Shown here piece after piece: positions 14,583-25,400 of a stretch of DNA of 45,050 bases. The notes below the pieces were generated by a model. It saw only the letters and a program-made list of their open reading frames with translations, had not been told where the DNA came from and searched no databases. Source of the stretch: an uncultured Clostridia bacterium (GTDB lineage Bacteria > Bacillota > Clostridia > TANB77 > CAG-508); NCBI GenBank assembly GCA_944393395.1, contig CALYAB010000005.1, positions 1-45,050 of the forward strand. The letters are read 5' to 3'. Position 1 is the stretch's first letter. Each line of letters opens with the position of its first letter. Made by a program: the position numbers and the translations under genes.

Positions 14583-17120
14583 TTATAAATCTACTTTTCT
14601 AAAAACGTTATTATCCTCTTCAATCTCAGGAGTATCACTCAAAATTTTATCAACAATATTTTCACTTAAATTGAATGGTACTACATATCCCTCTAAAGTA
14701 CTGGCTTTATCATGTAATAATGTATTTTCACTATTAACATATATTTTTGATTTTCCTTTTCCGTTTTTAGCTTCTTGTACTAAATTTGAAACTGGTGAAT
14801 TTCCATCAAAAGCTACTACTACTGAGCTTCTACGCTCAAATATTTCATAATTAAAACTTTTGTATATTCCTGAATCTTCATTTTCTGTAGATATTCTTAC
14901 TGCATTTATTTCATCATCATTTAAAAGATTATGGCCAACTTCTTCAGTTATCGTTTTAGGTATAATTGCATCTATTTCAAATTTTTTATTTAATTTTTTT
15001 GATATATCTAAAATTGCTTTTTCATAACCTTGCATTTTATGTCCTATTACAAAATAAGCTTTTTCGTTATTTACTCTTTTTATAAGTTCTGTTAATAATT
15101 TTTTACCTTCTTCTGTTAATACCGTTTCTCTTCCTTGTGCATTAAAACTTCCTCCTGCTATTATAATTGGTACTTTATCTGTTGGTAATTCCTTTATTTT
15201 CTTTCTCAAAGCTTCTTTTGAAGAAATTCCGACTCTAAGTCTTAAATTCATTCCTTTCTTTTTGCCTTCTTCTTCATTTTTAGCTTCTTCTTCTAATATT
15301 GCCTCTTCTAAAGTTCTTCCATTTAAAAATTCTTCAAATTTTATACTTTTTTCTTTAAAATATTTTTCCCTTTTTTGTATTATCTCTTCTTCTACCTCTC
15401 TCATTTTTGAGAAATCATCATCGTTTAAATTTAATAAATTTTGAAGAGCCAATTGTTCATCAATTGTATCAACACCATAAAATCCACATCCATCAGTTCC
15501 TTGAACACATTTTACACCATTTTTTAAATAAGTTTTTATAGGATGTTTACTAATATCACTTAGATTATTTAGTCTTACATTAGAAGTCAATTGAAATTCT
15601 ATAATTGCTCCTGTATCTTGCATTTTTTTAATTAATTGTTTTCCTTTAGTAGAAGTCAAACTTGGTGTATATAAACCATGACCTAATCTAAAGTTAGGCA
15701 TGCTTTCTCCTGGCTTTAGCGCAGCTTTTATACAATCTATAGATTTTTCTACATTATCTCTTAAACTATCATTTTCTCCTGCATGTATTCTTATTGTGAA
15801 TTCTGGATCTTCTTCTTTAATAAATCTCACAATTTCTGTTATTACTGGTTGTAATTCACCTATATCATTTATCTCTTCCCCAATAAAATCACTTCCAACT
15901 ACATAAGGGCTTTTAGCAACTGCTTTCATTACATCAACATTTTCTCTTAAATAATTAACACTTGTTTTTTGATCTTTAATAATTGTTAATGGAATTCTTC
16001 TTATTCCTACTAATAGTCTAATTTTTACTCCTGTATCCTTTTCTATTTTAGGCATAACCTCATGTACTTGTTCTAATAATCTTATTGCTGGTAATCCTTT
16101 TTTAGTTAAATTTGTATCTGCAATTTCTACATAATTTATTCCTTGTTTTTGATATTCTCTACCTATCCATAGTAATTTATGTTGGAAAAATGTATTATTT
16201 TTATAAGGACTATCTTCTTTTTTGTCTTCTAACATTTGTTTTACCATTTGTTTAATATCTTTTTCGGGAATTTTATTTACTTTATCATCATCTATTTTTA
16301 TTAAATCTTCTAAATATTCAACACCTCTAGCAAAAACATATCTATAAAGATATAACTTTTCTAGGTTTGTAAAAACTGCTTGTCCATCTTTTAATATCGC
16401 TAGACTGATTCTTATTTTTGAAATATTATATTCTGCATTTTCTAAATTATTAAGAATAAAATCTGCAAAATTAATAAATGTATTATCATCTATTCTTCTT
16501 GTTAAATATTTTCCTTTTAATTCAGAATCTTTGAATTGTTCTGCAACCTTTTCTCTTTGCTTTAATATCTTTTCTTCTTGTTTTTTTGTCATTTTTAAAT
16601 TTAATTTTTTTATGTAATATAACGGATAACGAATTTGATTACTAATTCCTAAAGCAATTAAACAATCTGGAGTTAAATTAGCATTCATATGTGTATGTAA
16701 ATCTGTTCTAAATTTTGACTTTTTTAAGATATATGATTTTACAATTGTCTTTTCTATTGGTAGATTATAATTTTTTGTTTGAGACATTAATGTCTTTGTT
16801 ATTGCTGGTATTTTTGCTTTTATTTCTACTCTACCATCTTCAAATATATTAGCGATTTTAAATCCACCTAATCTGAAAATATAAACGATTTCATTGTCTC
16901 CATTAATACTTGCTGGTATTGTTCCTTTTATTATCTTCATGTCATTTTCATTTTTTATTGTTTTTACTTTACATATCTTCGCTAGATTTGTTATTAAATT
17001 TCCCGTATTATGATTTGGAGTTTCTAAAATATATGTTACTTCATCTTCGCTTGTTTTATATATGTTTACAATTATGTCTTTTTCTTTATCTAGATAAAAC
17101 TTACTTAATAAATTTCCCAT
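14583..17120 (-). CDS. Adenosine deaminase-like hydrolase fused to a SLOG/LOG-like Rossmann domain (845 aa)
   Basis: The start MGNLLSKFYL has GGAGAG upstream. A novel N-terminal region (1-130) precedes a metal-dependent adenosine deaminase barrel. The zinc ligands and catalytic residues are visible as LHTHMNANL (about 141-149), IRIHAGEND (His-Ala-Gly-Glu), FRLGHGLYT, LTSNVRLNN and VQGTDGCGFYG (Asp). After a charged linker (EEEAKNEEEGKKKG), residues about 640-845 form a second domain with Gly-rich loops (PIIIAGGSFNAQGRE and AYFVIGHKMQGYEKA) resembling SLOG/LOG nucleotide-binding folds. Ordinary adenosine deaminases have about 340 residues, so this is an unusual fusion. The substrate may be adenosine or another nucleoside. 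Guanine deaminase is encoded just upstream on the same strand. Confidence 0.8.
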   Translation of the reverse strand: MGNLLSKFYLDKEKDIIVNIYKTSEDEVTYILETPNHNTGNLITNLAKICKVKTIKNENDMKIIKGTIPASINGDNEIVYIFRLGGFKIANIFEDGRVEIKAKIPAITKTLMSQTKNYNLPIEKTIVKSYILKKSKFRTDLHTHMNANLTPDCLIALGISNQIRYPLYYIKKLNLKMTKKQEEKILKQREKVAEQFKDSELKGKYLTRRIDDNTFINFADFILNNLENAEYNISKIRISLAILKDGQAVFTNLEKLYLYRYVFARGVEYLEDLIKIDDDKVNKIPEKDIKQMVKQMLEDKKEDSPYKNNTFFQHKLLWIGREYQKQGINYVEIADTNLTKKGLPAIRLLEQVHEVMPKIEKDTGVKIRLLVGIRRIPLTIIKDQKTSVNYLRENVDVMKAVAKSPYVVGSDFIGEEINDIGELQPVITEIVRFIKEEDPEFTIRIHAGENDSLRDNVEKSIDCIKAALKPGESMPNFRLGHGLYTPSLTSTKGKQLIKKMQDTGAIIEFQLTSNVRLNNLSDISKHPIKTYLKNGVKCVQGTDGCGFYGVDTIDEQLALQNLLNLNDDDFSKMREVEEEIIQKREKYFKEKSIKFEEFLNGRTLEEAILEEEAKNEEEGKKKGMNLRLRVGISSKEALRKKIKELPTDKVPIIIAGGSFNAQGRETVLTEEGKKLLTELIKRVNNEKAYFVIGHKMQGYEKAILDISKKLNKKFEIDAIIPKTITEEVGHNLLNDDEINAVRISTENEDSGIYKSFNYEIFERRSSVVVAFDGNSPVSNLVQEAKNGKGKSKIYVNSENTLLHDKASTLEGYVVPFNLSENIVDKILSDTPEIEEDNNVFRKVDL

Positions 17121-17212
17121 TTTATTCTCTCCATTTCTTTTCAAATAATTAAACAATATTATATCATATATAATAAAAAAGTTCAACACTTATGTTAACT
17201 TTTTTAAAATTT

Positions 17213-17674
17213 TTAATATATAATTCCATTACTTTCTTCATACTTTTTAAATGTTTGTATACATTCTTCTCTATCAATTTGTTTCAATTTTATTAAATCA
17301 TATTTTTTTCCTTTTAAATAATCATATATAACATCATCTCTAAAACCTATCTCTCCTGCGTCTTCTCTAGTACATCCATAATATACTTCATTTATATTAG
17401 CCCATATAATTGCTGACAAGCACATAGGGCAAGGTTCACAAGATGAATATAATATACAATTTGATAAGTCGTATTTTTTCAATTTTTTACAAGCCTCTCT
17501 TATTGCAACAATTTCTGCATGTGCTGTAGGATCATTATTTGAAATAACTTTATTATTACCATTTGCAATAACGTTTCCCTCTTCATCTACAATGACAACC
17601 CCAAATGGACCTCCTTCTTGATTTTTTATACCTTTCTCTGCATTCATTTTAGCTAGTTCCATATATTTATTCAT
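17213..17674 (-). CDS. guaD: Guanine deaminase (CDA fold)
   Basis: A 153-residue cytidine-deaminase-fold enzyme. The substrate-facing GGPFGVVIV, the zinc motif NDPTAHAEIVAIR (His-Ala-Glu) and SSCEPCPMCLSAI (Cys-x-x-Cys) are all intact. Length, the NDPTAHAE segment and the C-terminal region match the Bacillus GuaD type better than tRNA-adenosine deaminase TadA. It converts guanine to xanthine in purine salvage. The gap of about 90 bp to the adenosine deaminase-like gene on the same strand suggests a purine salvage pair, perhaps co-transcribed. Confidence 0.87.
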   Translation of the reverse strand: MNKYMELAKMNAEKGIKNQEGGPFGVVIVDEEGNVIANGNNKVISNNDPTAHAEIVAIREACKKLKKYDLSNCILYSSCEPCPMCLSAIIWANINEVYYGCTREDAGEIGFRDDVIYDYLKGKKYDLIKLKQIDREECIQTFKKYEESNGIIY

Positions 17675-17887
17675 TACACTATCTCCTTCCGTTTTTCATA
17701 TTTTAATATATTTTTTAAATTTAGTAAATATTTTCCATTAAATATTATTTATTAATGATACTTAGATGTTACAGTTCACAGCTATTTATTAAAAACTGAA
17801 AGTTATATTATAAATAAAACACCATTCTATGAAATTATATATCATTATTTTATATTTTCCATCATATATTTTTATGAGGTGTTTTCA

Positions 17888-18940
17888 TTGATTATCAAAC
17901 ATATAAAAATTAATCATTTACTACTAATCTCAATATTAACATTAATAGTTTTTATTTCTTCATCTATTATATTTTTCTATTCACATAAAAATAATTCAAC
18001 TATTCCTGTTAATTCTGACAATGAAAATGACTATATAAAATGGGTAGATTTTACTGTACCTTGTAATGTTTTAAAATTAACAGCCGATTTAGACATTAAT
18101 TCACACAACAATAATGAAGAAGTAAAATTAAATTGGATTGAGTTATTAGCTTATTTAGCATGCATATATGGAGGGAATTTTAAAAGTTTCAACTCAAATG
18201 ACTTAGATAAATTAGTAGAAAACTTAAAAAGCGGAAAAACAATGGAAGACCTCACTTCTACTTTAACTTTTTATGATTATTACTTAGAAAGTTATTCTGC
18301 TATTTTAAGTGGATTTATAGGCGATTATTCTATAGAAGTTTTAGATTCTAATAATAATAAAGTTTTTGAAAATAAATATGGATTGAAAGCCTTTCTTCCT
18401 ATCGCAAAAAATTATTATTTCACACACTATAAAGACTTTGGAAATTCTAGATCATATGGTTTTAAAAGAACCCATTTAGGAAATGACTTAATGGGAAGTA
18501 TTGGTACTCCTATTATAGCAGTTGAATCTGGAATTGTTGAGCAACTTGGTTGGAATCAATATGGAGGATGGCGTGTTGGTATTAGAAGTTTTGATGGAAA
18601 AAGATATTATTATTACGCTCATTTAAGAAAAGATCATCCATATGTTGAAAGTTTAGAAAAGGGTGATACAATTAAAGCTGGAGATGTTATTGGATATTTA
18701 GGAATGACTGGATATAGTGTCAAAGAAAATGTTAATAATATCAATGTTTCTCATTTGCATTTTGGTATGCAACTTATTTTTGATGAATCTCAAGTTGATA
18801 GTCCGAATGAAATTTGGATAGATGTTTATGAGATAATAGAATTTTTAAAAAGTAATTCTTCTGAAGTGTATATTTCAAATGAAGAAACAAAAGATTATTC
18901 TAGAAAATATGATTTTATGGAGAATTTTTTAACTGAGTAG
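17888..18940 (+). CDS. Membrane-anchored M23 (LytM-type) metallopeptidase
   Basis: The start is taken at TTG (LIIKHIKINH) because GAGGTG lies six bases before it; a GTG at 17879 would overlap that ribosome site. The 350-aa product has one N-terminal transmembrane helix (LLLISILTLIVFISSSIIFF) and an extracellular region. The C-terminal M23 domain has zinc ligands in RTHLGNDLMG (HxxxD) and SHLHFGM (HxH). Such enzymes cut peptidoglycan cross-bridges or, when decayed, act as scaffolds; here the metal ligands are intact. A spore-related role, as in SpoIIQ-like proteins, is possible but not shown. It is convergent with the HtrA gene, a large palindrome separating them. Confidence 0.88.
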   Translation: MIIKHIKINHLLLISILTLIVFISSSIIFFYSHKNNSTIPVNSDNENDYIKWVDFTVPCNVLKLTADLDINSHNNNEEVKLNWIELLAYLACIYGGNFKSFNSNDLDKLVENLKSGKTMEDLTSTLTFYDYYLESYSAILSGFIGDYSIEVLDSNNNKVFENKYGLKAFLPIAKNYYFTHYKDFGNSRSYGFKRTHLGNDLMGSIGTPIIAVESGIVEQLGWNQYGGWRVGIRSFDGKRYYYYAHLRKDHPYVESLEKGDTIKAGDVIGYLGMTGYSVKENVNNINVSHLHFGMQLIFDESQVDSPNEIWIDVYEIIEFLKSNSSEVYISNEETKDYSRKYDFMENFLTE

Positions 18941-18943
18941 GTC

Positions 18944-19147
18944 GGTTGGTTGGTTGGGGACGTGCCAAAATGGACAATTTTTGTTCAAAAGGGACAGACC
19001 CTCAAAAAATAATAAATAACATGACATATATTTATAAAATTATAATATATATGTCATGTTATTTAGTGGTGCACAAAAATTGAATTATGAGGTCTGTCCC
19101 TTTTGAACAAAAATTGTCCATTTTGGCACGTCCCCAACCAACCAACC
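18944..19147. repeat. MITE-like palindrome, copy 1 (57 bp perfect arms)
   Basis: The arms at 18944-19000 and 19091-19147 are perfect reverse complements. They contain the core GGGGACGTGCCAAAATGGAC and end in GGGACAGACC. The centre holds another inverted pair around AATAACATGACATAT. A second copy with the same core lies at 30182-30390. Both sit between convergent genes and could end transcription from both sides. The outermost bases (GGTTGGTTGG) differ from copy 2 but are still self-complementary. Confidence 0.9.
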
Positions 19148-19171
19148 TGATCCGTCTGTCTGCTCAAACTT

Positions 19172-20299
19172 CTAACGTCCTAATTTCACTACAATATCTT
19201 TTTTTATCTTTCCTCTATTAATCTTCAAAGTAACCTCTTCATTAGGTTGTTTCGTATAAATATATTCTCTTAAATCATTCATCGTATTTAATTTTGTTTC
19301 ATCTACTTGTGTAATTATATCCCCCTCTTTTATTCCTGCACTTTCTGCTGGACCATTTTTTATTACTTCTGTTACATAAATCCCTTCTTGAAAATTACTA
19401 CTAATTCCATTTTCTAAATATGGTATTACTTCTTTGTCATATGCATATACACCAATTTTTGCTTCCTGGAAATTTCCTGTATTTTTATAACTTTCAATTA
19501 TTGGTTTTACTATATTTATAGGTATTGCAAAACCTATTCCTTCAGCTGAAGATATTTTCACTGTATTTATTCCTATCACTTCTCCATTTGGATATATCAA
19601 AGGTCCTCCGCTATTCCCTGGATTTATTGTGGCATCTGTTTGAATTAAATCAGTCATATATGATGTATTTTCTTCTTCTTCTAATTTTATTGTTCTATTT
19701 TTTGCACTAATTATACCAGAAGTAACAGTTCTTCTAAATTCAAAACCTATTGGATTCCCTATTGCATATACTGTTTCTCCTATCTTTACATTATCTGAAT
19801 CTCCTAATGTTATATATTTTAAATCATTTGCTTCTATTTTTACAATTGACAAATCTATACTTGAATCACTCCATACAACTGTACCATCATAATTATTTCC
19901 ATTTTCTAATGTTACATAACACTTGCTATATTTACTTCCTGTCACATGTTCATTGCTTAATATATAGCCATTTTCTGTTACAATAATTCCTGTTCCTAGT
20001 CCTAATTGATTCTCTGTACTTTCTGAAAATATAGATGTCCCTGCATTTTTTAATTTTGATATTCCAACTACACTTTCCACAGTTTCTTCTATAACATCTG
20101 CCACAGTTTTACTTTTTTCTTCTACGTTTTCCACAGTTTGTTCTTCAATTGTGGATTGTGTCCTCTCTGCTGTATAATTTGAGTCATATATTTCTATATT
20201 ATTATATGTAACATATAAATAAAATCCTAATATCCATAAAATGATAAGCATAATTGTTGTTACAATTATTTTTTTCTCTGCATTCTTTTTTCTTCTCAT
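19172..20299 (-). CDS. htrA: HtrA/DegP-type serine protease (S1C family) with PDZ domain
   Basis: From the preferred ATG (MRRKKNAEKK, GAGGTG upstream) the product has 375 aa. An N-terminal membrane anchor (ITVTTIMLIILWILGFYLYV region) is followed by a trypsin-like domain with the triad His in LSNEHVTG, Asp in SSIDLSIVKI and Ser in NPGNSGGPL. The C-terminal PDZ domain includes GIYVTEVIKNGPAESAGIKEGD. It is an envelope quality-control protease facing outside. The acyl ligase gene lies upstream on the same strand, but a terminator hairpin separates them, so it probably has its own promoter. Confidence 0.93.
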   Translation of the reverse strand: MRRKKNAEKKIIVTTIMLIILWILGFYLYVTYNNIEIYDSNYTAERTQSTIEEQTVENVEEKSKTVADVIEETVESVVGISKLKNAGTSIFSESTENQLGLGTGIIVTENGYILSNEHVTGSKYSKCYVTLENGNNYDGTVVWSDSSIDLSIVKIEANDLKYITLGDSDNVKIGETVYAIGNPIGFEFRRTVTSGIISAKNRTIKLEEEENTSYMTDLIQTDATINPGNSGGPLIYPNGEVIGINTVKISSAEGIGFAIPINIVKPIIESYKNTGNFQEAKIGVYAYDKEVIPYLENGISSNFQEGIYVTEVIKNGPAESAGIKEGDIITQVDETKLNTMNDLREYIYTKQPNEEVTLKINRGKIKKDIVVKLGR

Positions 20300-20365
20300 A
20301 AAAAATAGCACCTCGCAAATAGTATTTACAAGATTACTATTTTTTAATCATTTTTATTGCTAAAA

Positions 20366-20398
20366 TGGAACATTGGGGACACTCCAATGTTCCAGGAA
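20366..20398 (-). terminator. Terminator of the acyl ligase gene
   Basis: An 11 bp perfect stem, TGGAACATTGG / CCAATGTTCCA, with a 7 nt loop is followed on the minus strand by TTTT. The loop region GGGGACACT resembles the core of the MITE-like palindromes. Confidence 0.7.
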
Positions 20399-20412
20399 GT
20401 TTTGTCTTATCT

Positions 20413-22140
20413 TTAAACTCTTTTTAATTCTTCATATCTTTTTACTTTTTGTGTTGTTGTTTTTATTAAAGGTTCTGTTGTAATATTTATCTTTTTTATA
20501 TGTTTAAACACTGGTAATTCTTGATTTATCTCTTTTATCTTTTCCCATATAATTTTTTCATATTCTTTTTCTATTTTATCACCTAAATTTTCTTTTATTA
20601 AATCTTTATCATAAACAATTTTTGCACATAACATAGTATCTGTATTATCTTTTTCTCTTTGATACACTAATGATTCTTTTATATAGGGAATTTTATTTAT
20701 TAAAAATTCTATTTCTTGTGGATATACATTTTTTCCATTTTTTAAAACAATAATGTCCTTTTTTCTACCAGTAACATATATAAATCCATCTTCTGTTATA
20801 TATCCATAATCTCCTGTTCTAAACCATCCATCTTTAAATGCTCTTTTATTTTCTTCTTCATTATTATAATATCCTATCATAACACTAGGGCCTTTTACTA
20901 AAATCTCGCCTTCTCCGTTTTCGTCCGGATTATCTATTTTCACATTTAAGCTTGGCAAAGCTAATCCTACAGAACCTGGCTTTTTTTCCTTATCTGACTC
21001 TGCTGCAATAACTGGTGAAGTTTCTGTTAAGCCATATCCTTGTACTAATTCAATACCAAAATTATTAAATCCTATAATTGTTTCTTTATTCATAGGTGCT
21101 GCACCATATAAAACTAAACGAATATTACCGCCTAGATTATCTAAAATTTGTTTAAATATTATTTTCCTTAAATCAATCTTACATTTTAAAAATACCTTTG
21201 ATATTTTTACCATAGTATTAATTAATTTTTCCTTTCCTTGGTCATGAATAGCTTTTTGAATTTTCTTATAAATAGTTTCCATTACCAAAGGAACTGCTAC
21301 AAACACAGAAACTTTGTACTCTGCAAGATTTTTTTGAATATATTTTAATCCATCACAAAAAGCTACTGTACATCCACTATAAAAACCGTAAAGAAAAGTT
21401 ACTGTACATTCAAATGTATGATGAATTGGTAAAAATGAAAGCAATGTATCTGTTGGATACAATTTTACCCAAGATGCAAAATCAGATAAATTTGCACATA
21501 TATTTTTTTGGGATAACATAACAGCCTTAGGAATATTTGTTGTTCCTGATGTAAATAGCATTACAGACATTTTTTCTGGATTAACTTCTATACTGTCATA
21601 GTGATTATCACCACTTTTAATTAATTCTTTCCCCTTTTTCAATAACTCTGTAAAACTTTCAACTTCATTATCATTTACGTTGTCCATACATATTAACATT
21701 TGTAAATTAACATTTATATCTTTTTTTAACTTTTTCATAACATCTAAATATTTTTTATCAAATATAGCTATTTCTGCTTCACTTCTGGTCACAAGATTTT
21801 CTATTTCATTATTAGGAAGTGCTTTATCTAGTGGTACAATTATCATATTCCCACTTGTTACTGCTAAATAGCTAACACACCATTCATATCTATTATTCCC
21901 AATCAGTATAACTTTTTTATACTCTAATCCTTTTTTTAATAGTTCTGTTGAAAATGCTTTTATATCTTCTCCAACTTGTTTGTAAGTTTTTTCTACATAT
22001 TCTATATGTTTTAAATCACCATTTTTCTTATATTTATAAGCTACTTTATTAGCATAGTTTTTGACAGAATATTCTATCATCTCTCTATAATTTTTTACCA
22101 CTCTTGGCTCATAAACTCTTCTAGACTCATTATCTCCCAT
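20413..22140 (-). CDS. AMP-dependent acyl-CoA synthetase/ligase (long-chain fatty acid type)
   Basis: The second ATG (MGDNESRRVY) is chosen because AAGGG is nine bases upstream; the ATG nine bases earlier touches it. The 575-aa enzyme belongs to the ANL superfamily: ATP-binding MLFTSGTTNIPKAVMLS, QGYGLTETSPV, the Asp of DGWFRTGDYGY, the hinge GRKKDIIVLKNGKNVYP and the catalytic Lys near the C-terminus (TTTQKVKRYE). It activates a carboxylate, probably a fatty acid, as acyl-AMP and then acyl-CoA. It is divergent from the NRPS gene across 277 bp, so it could supply the acyl donor for the NRPS's N-terminal condensation domain. A housekeeping lipid role is equally possible. Confidence 0.88.
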   Translation of the reverse strand: MGDNESRRVYEPRVVKNYREMIEYSVKNYANKVAYKYKKNGDLKHIEYVEKTYKQVGEDIKAFSTELLKKGLEYKKVILIGNNRYEWCVSYLAVTSGNMIIVPLDKALPNNEIENLVTRSEAEIAIFDKKYLDVMKKLKKDINVNLQMLICMDNVNDNEVESFTELLKKGKELIKSGDNHYDSIEVNPEKMSVMLFTSGTTNIPKAVMLSQKNICANLSDFASWVKLYPTDTLLSFLPIHHTFECTVTFLYGFYSGCTVAFCDGLKYIQKNLAEYKVSVFVAVPLVMETIYKKIQKAIHDQGKEKLINTMVKISKVFLKCKIDLRKIIFKQILDNLGGNIRLVLYGAAPMNKETIIGFNNFGIELVQGYGLTETSPVIAAESDKEKKPGSVGLALPSLNVKIDNPDENGEGEILVKGPSVMIGYYNNEEENKRAFKDGWFRTGDYGYITEDGFIYVTGRKKDIIVLKNGKNVYPQEIEFLINKIPYIKESLVYQREKDNTDTMLCAKIVYDKDLIKENLGDKIEKEYEKIIWEKIKEINQELPVFKHIKKINITTEPLIKTTTQKVKRYEELKRV

Positions 22141-22251
22141 TTTATTCATCCCTTTCGTAAGGAATATCCTGATTTACAAAGTACTTTAATTTATAATTAT
22201 TCCTTTTTTCCTTATTTTATATCAATCTTTTTTATATTTCAAGGTTGAAAC

Positions 22252-22350
22252 ATTGGGGATAGTCCAAAATATTACAAAAATTAAATAACATTACTTATTT
22301 CAGGTATTATAAACATCTTTGGAACGTTTTGGTCTGTTCTCAATGTTCCT
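22252..22350. repeat. Degenerate inverted repeat between acyl ligase and NRPS genes
   Basis: GAAACATTGGGGATAGTCC on the left faces GGTCTGTTCTCAATGTTCC on the right, an imperfect inverted pair resembling the GGGGAC/GACC core of the two MITE-like palindromes. It is probably a decayed copy of a related element. Confidence 0.4.
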
Positions 22351-22351
22351 A

Positions 22352-22379
22352 TTGCTTTTTTCTAAAATTTTGATATAAT
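22352..22379 (+). promoter_or_regulatory. Candidate promoter of the NRPS-kinase operon
   Basis: TTGCTT, a 16 bp spacer and TATAAT lie about 40 bases before the NRPS start, with an AAGGGGG ribosome site between. Confidence 0.5.
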
Positions 22380-22417
22380 TATAATGTCGAAACTTATATA
22401 AAAGGGGGACATATAAA

Positions 22418-25400
22418 ATGAGTCAAAAATATGAACTTACTTATCCTCAAAAATCTATTTGGATAACAGAACAATTTTATAACGGTTCTTCTATAAATCA
22501 TATATGTGGAACTGCTACTTTTCATAAAAAACTAGATTTTAAATTATTAGAAAAGGCTATTCAAATTATTGTATCACAACACCAAAATTTTAATTTAAAA
22601 ATCTGTTTAGATAATAGCTCTCCTAAACAGTATCTGGCTCAAAACAATAATTTAAATATTGAACTTATAGATATAAAAACAGAAAATGAATTAAAAAATT
22701 TACAACAAAAAATAATTTCAACACCTTTTTCATTACAAGATTCATACTTGTTTCGTTTTGTAATGTTTCGTTTTCCTGACGATTGTGGTGGATATGTATT
22801 AGATATCCATCATCTTATTGCTGATGCCTATACTTTAGGCCATATATCTTCAGAAATAGTTAATATTTATTTTGATTTACTTAATGGCAAACATATTGAT
22901 AATAAGTTTGTCGATTCATATATTGATTTTATAGAATCTGAAAAAAAATATATTAGTAGTGAGAAATTTAAAAAAGATGAAAATTATTGGATAGAAAAAT
23001 TTAAAACAGTACCTTCTGTCGCTTCTATACCATCTACATCATCAAATAATCACTCTACATCTTCTGCGGCAAAAAGAAAAGAATTTAATATCTCAATGCC
23101 TATCCTCACCAAAATAAAAAATTATTGTACAAAAAATCGTATTTCTTTATTTAACTTTTTTATGGCTATTTATTCTATTTATATAGGAAAAATTTCTAAT
23201 TTAAATGAATTTGTTATAGGAACTCCTATTTTGAACAGAACAAATTTTAAAGAAAAGTCTTGTTTTGGTATGTTTATCAGCACTGTACCATTTAGAATAA
23301 GTTTAAATCCAACAGATACTTTTTCTACATTTATAAAAAAAGTTTGTACTGATTCTATAGGTATGCTAAAACATCAAAAATATCCTTATCAACACCTATT
23401 AGAACAACTTAGAAAAGGCAACCCCAATTTACCTAACCTATATAATATATTAATTTCATACCAAATAACAAATGCCAAAGAGTTTTCTTCTGACATTTCA
23501 TATAATTCAAGATGGAATTTTAATGGAAATTGTGCTAATGATATAGATATACATTTATTTGATGTTAATGATACTGGAAGTTTAAGTATTGCATATGATT
23601 ATCAAACACAATTATACTCTTCAGAAGATATCGAAAAAATACATGCAAGAATTATACATATTATTCATCAAGTAATTAAAAATACAGATATCCTTTTACA
23701 AGATATTTCAATAATTACCAAACATGAAAAACAAAAATTATTATATACTTTTAATGAAACAACTTTAAATTATTCCAAAGACAAATACATTATTCAATAT
23801 TTTGAGGATATAGTAAAAGAAAAACCTAATTACCCTGCTCTTATATTTAATCATTCAAGGTTAACTTATAAGCAACTAAACGAAAAAGCTAATAGTTTAG
23901 CATATCAGTTACGTAAAAAAGGATTAAAAAATAATGACATTGTTGGAATTTTAGTACCTCGCTCTTTTGAAATGATGATTGCAATTTTAGCTGTATTAAA
24001 ATCTGGTGCTAGCTATATTCCGATTGATCCTGATTATCCTACAGAAAGAATAAATTACATGCTTGACAATAGTAAAACTTCTTTATTATTATCAATACCA
24101 TCACTCATTGAAAAAGGAAATTATTCAGTTGAATACATAGATATTTCTTTAACAAATACTAATATTTATAATAATAACAAAGAAAATCTAAAAAATATCT
24201 CTACACCTAAAGACTTATCTTATATTATATATACTTCCGGATCAACTGGAAATCCTAAAGGAGTAATGTTAAACCAACAAAATTTAATGAATTTCTATAA
24301 CGCAATGATCTCTTCTGCAAAATATTTAAGTGACGGTAAAGAGCACAAAGTCGTTTCTATAACAACTGTATCTTTTGATATCTTTTTATTTGAAACACTT
24401 ATATCATTAACTTGTGGTTTAACACTATACATAACTGATTACTATGAGCAAAAAATTACAACAAAATTGGAAAGACTTATAAAAGAAAATGAAATAGATG
24501 TTATACAAACAACACCTTCTATTATGCGTTTTCATTTAGATAATTTAAATGAAATAAACTCATTTTCTTCATTAAAATATATAATATTGGCAGGAGAACC
24601 ATTGCCTAAAATATTAGTTTCAGATTTAAAAACAAACTATCCTGAATGTACTATATATAATGGTTATGGTCCTTCTGAAACAACAATATTTTCTACTTAT
24701 ACAGATGTAACAAATTTAGATGAAATTACAATTGGCAAACCTATTGCTAATACACAAATTTATATTTTAGGAGAAAATTTATCTGTTTTACCTAAATATA
24801 CATTAGGAGAAATTTATATTTCTGGTGATGGCGTTGGTAATGGATATCTTCATCGAGATGATTTAACTAAAGAACGTTTTATCCCTAATCCATTTATCCC
24901 AAATACTATCATGTATCGTACTGGTGATATAGGATATTGGAAAGAAGATGGCACAATTCAATGTAAAGGAAGAGTAGATAATCAAATTAAATTACATGGT
25001 TTACGTATAGAATTAGGAGAAATAGAAGAAAAAATCAATTCATTTAAAAAAGATAATCTATTACGTTCAGCTGTTATTGTAAAAAATAATAACGGAGTTA
25101 CATCTTTAAATGCATTTATGACATATCCTTATGATTTAAATATTGATGCTTTAAAACAATATTTATTAAAAAATTTGCCTAATTATATGATGCCATCTAC
25201 ATATACAATAATTGAAAAATTTCCTTTTACTCCTAATGGTAAAATTGATAGAAAAGCTTTACAAAATTATGAAATAACTATACCTGACATATATGCAGAC
25301 GTTTCTAAGCCAAGAAATGATATTGAAAAACTTTTAGTTGAAACTATTTCAAAAAAACTAAATACAGACTCTTTTGGTATAGATAGTAATATTTTTGACT

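Noticed and set aside
17213..17674. tRNA adenosine deaminase TadA
   Set aside because: The NDPTAHAE segment and the C-terminal region fit guanine deaminase better, although the zinc motifs are shared.
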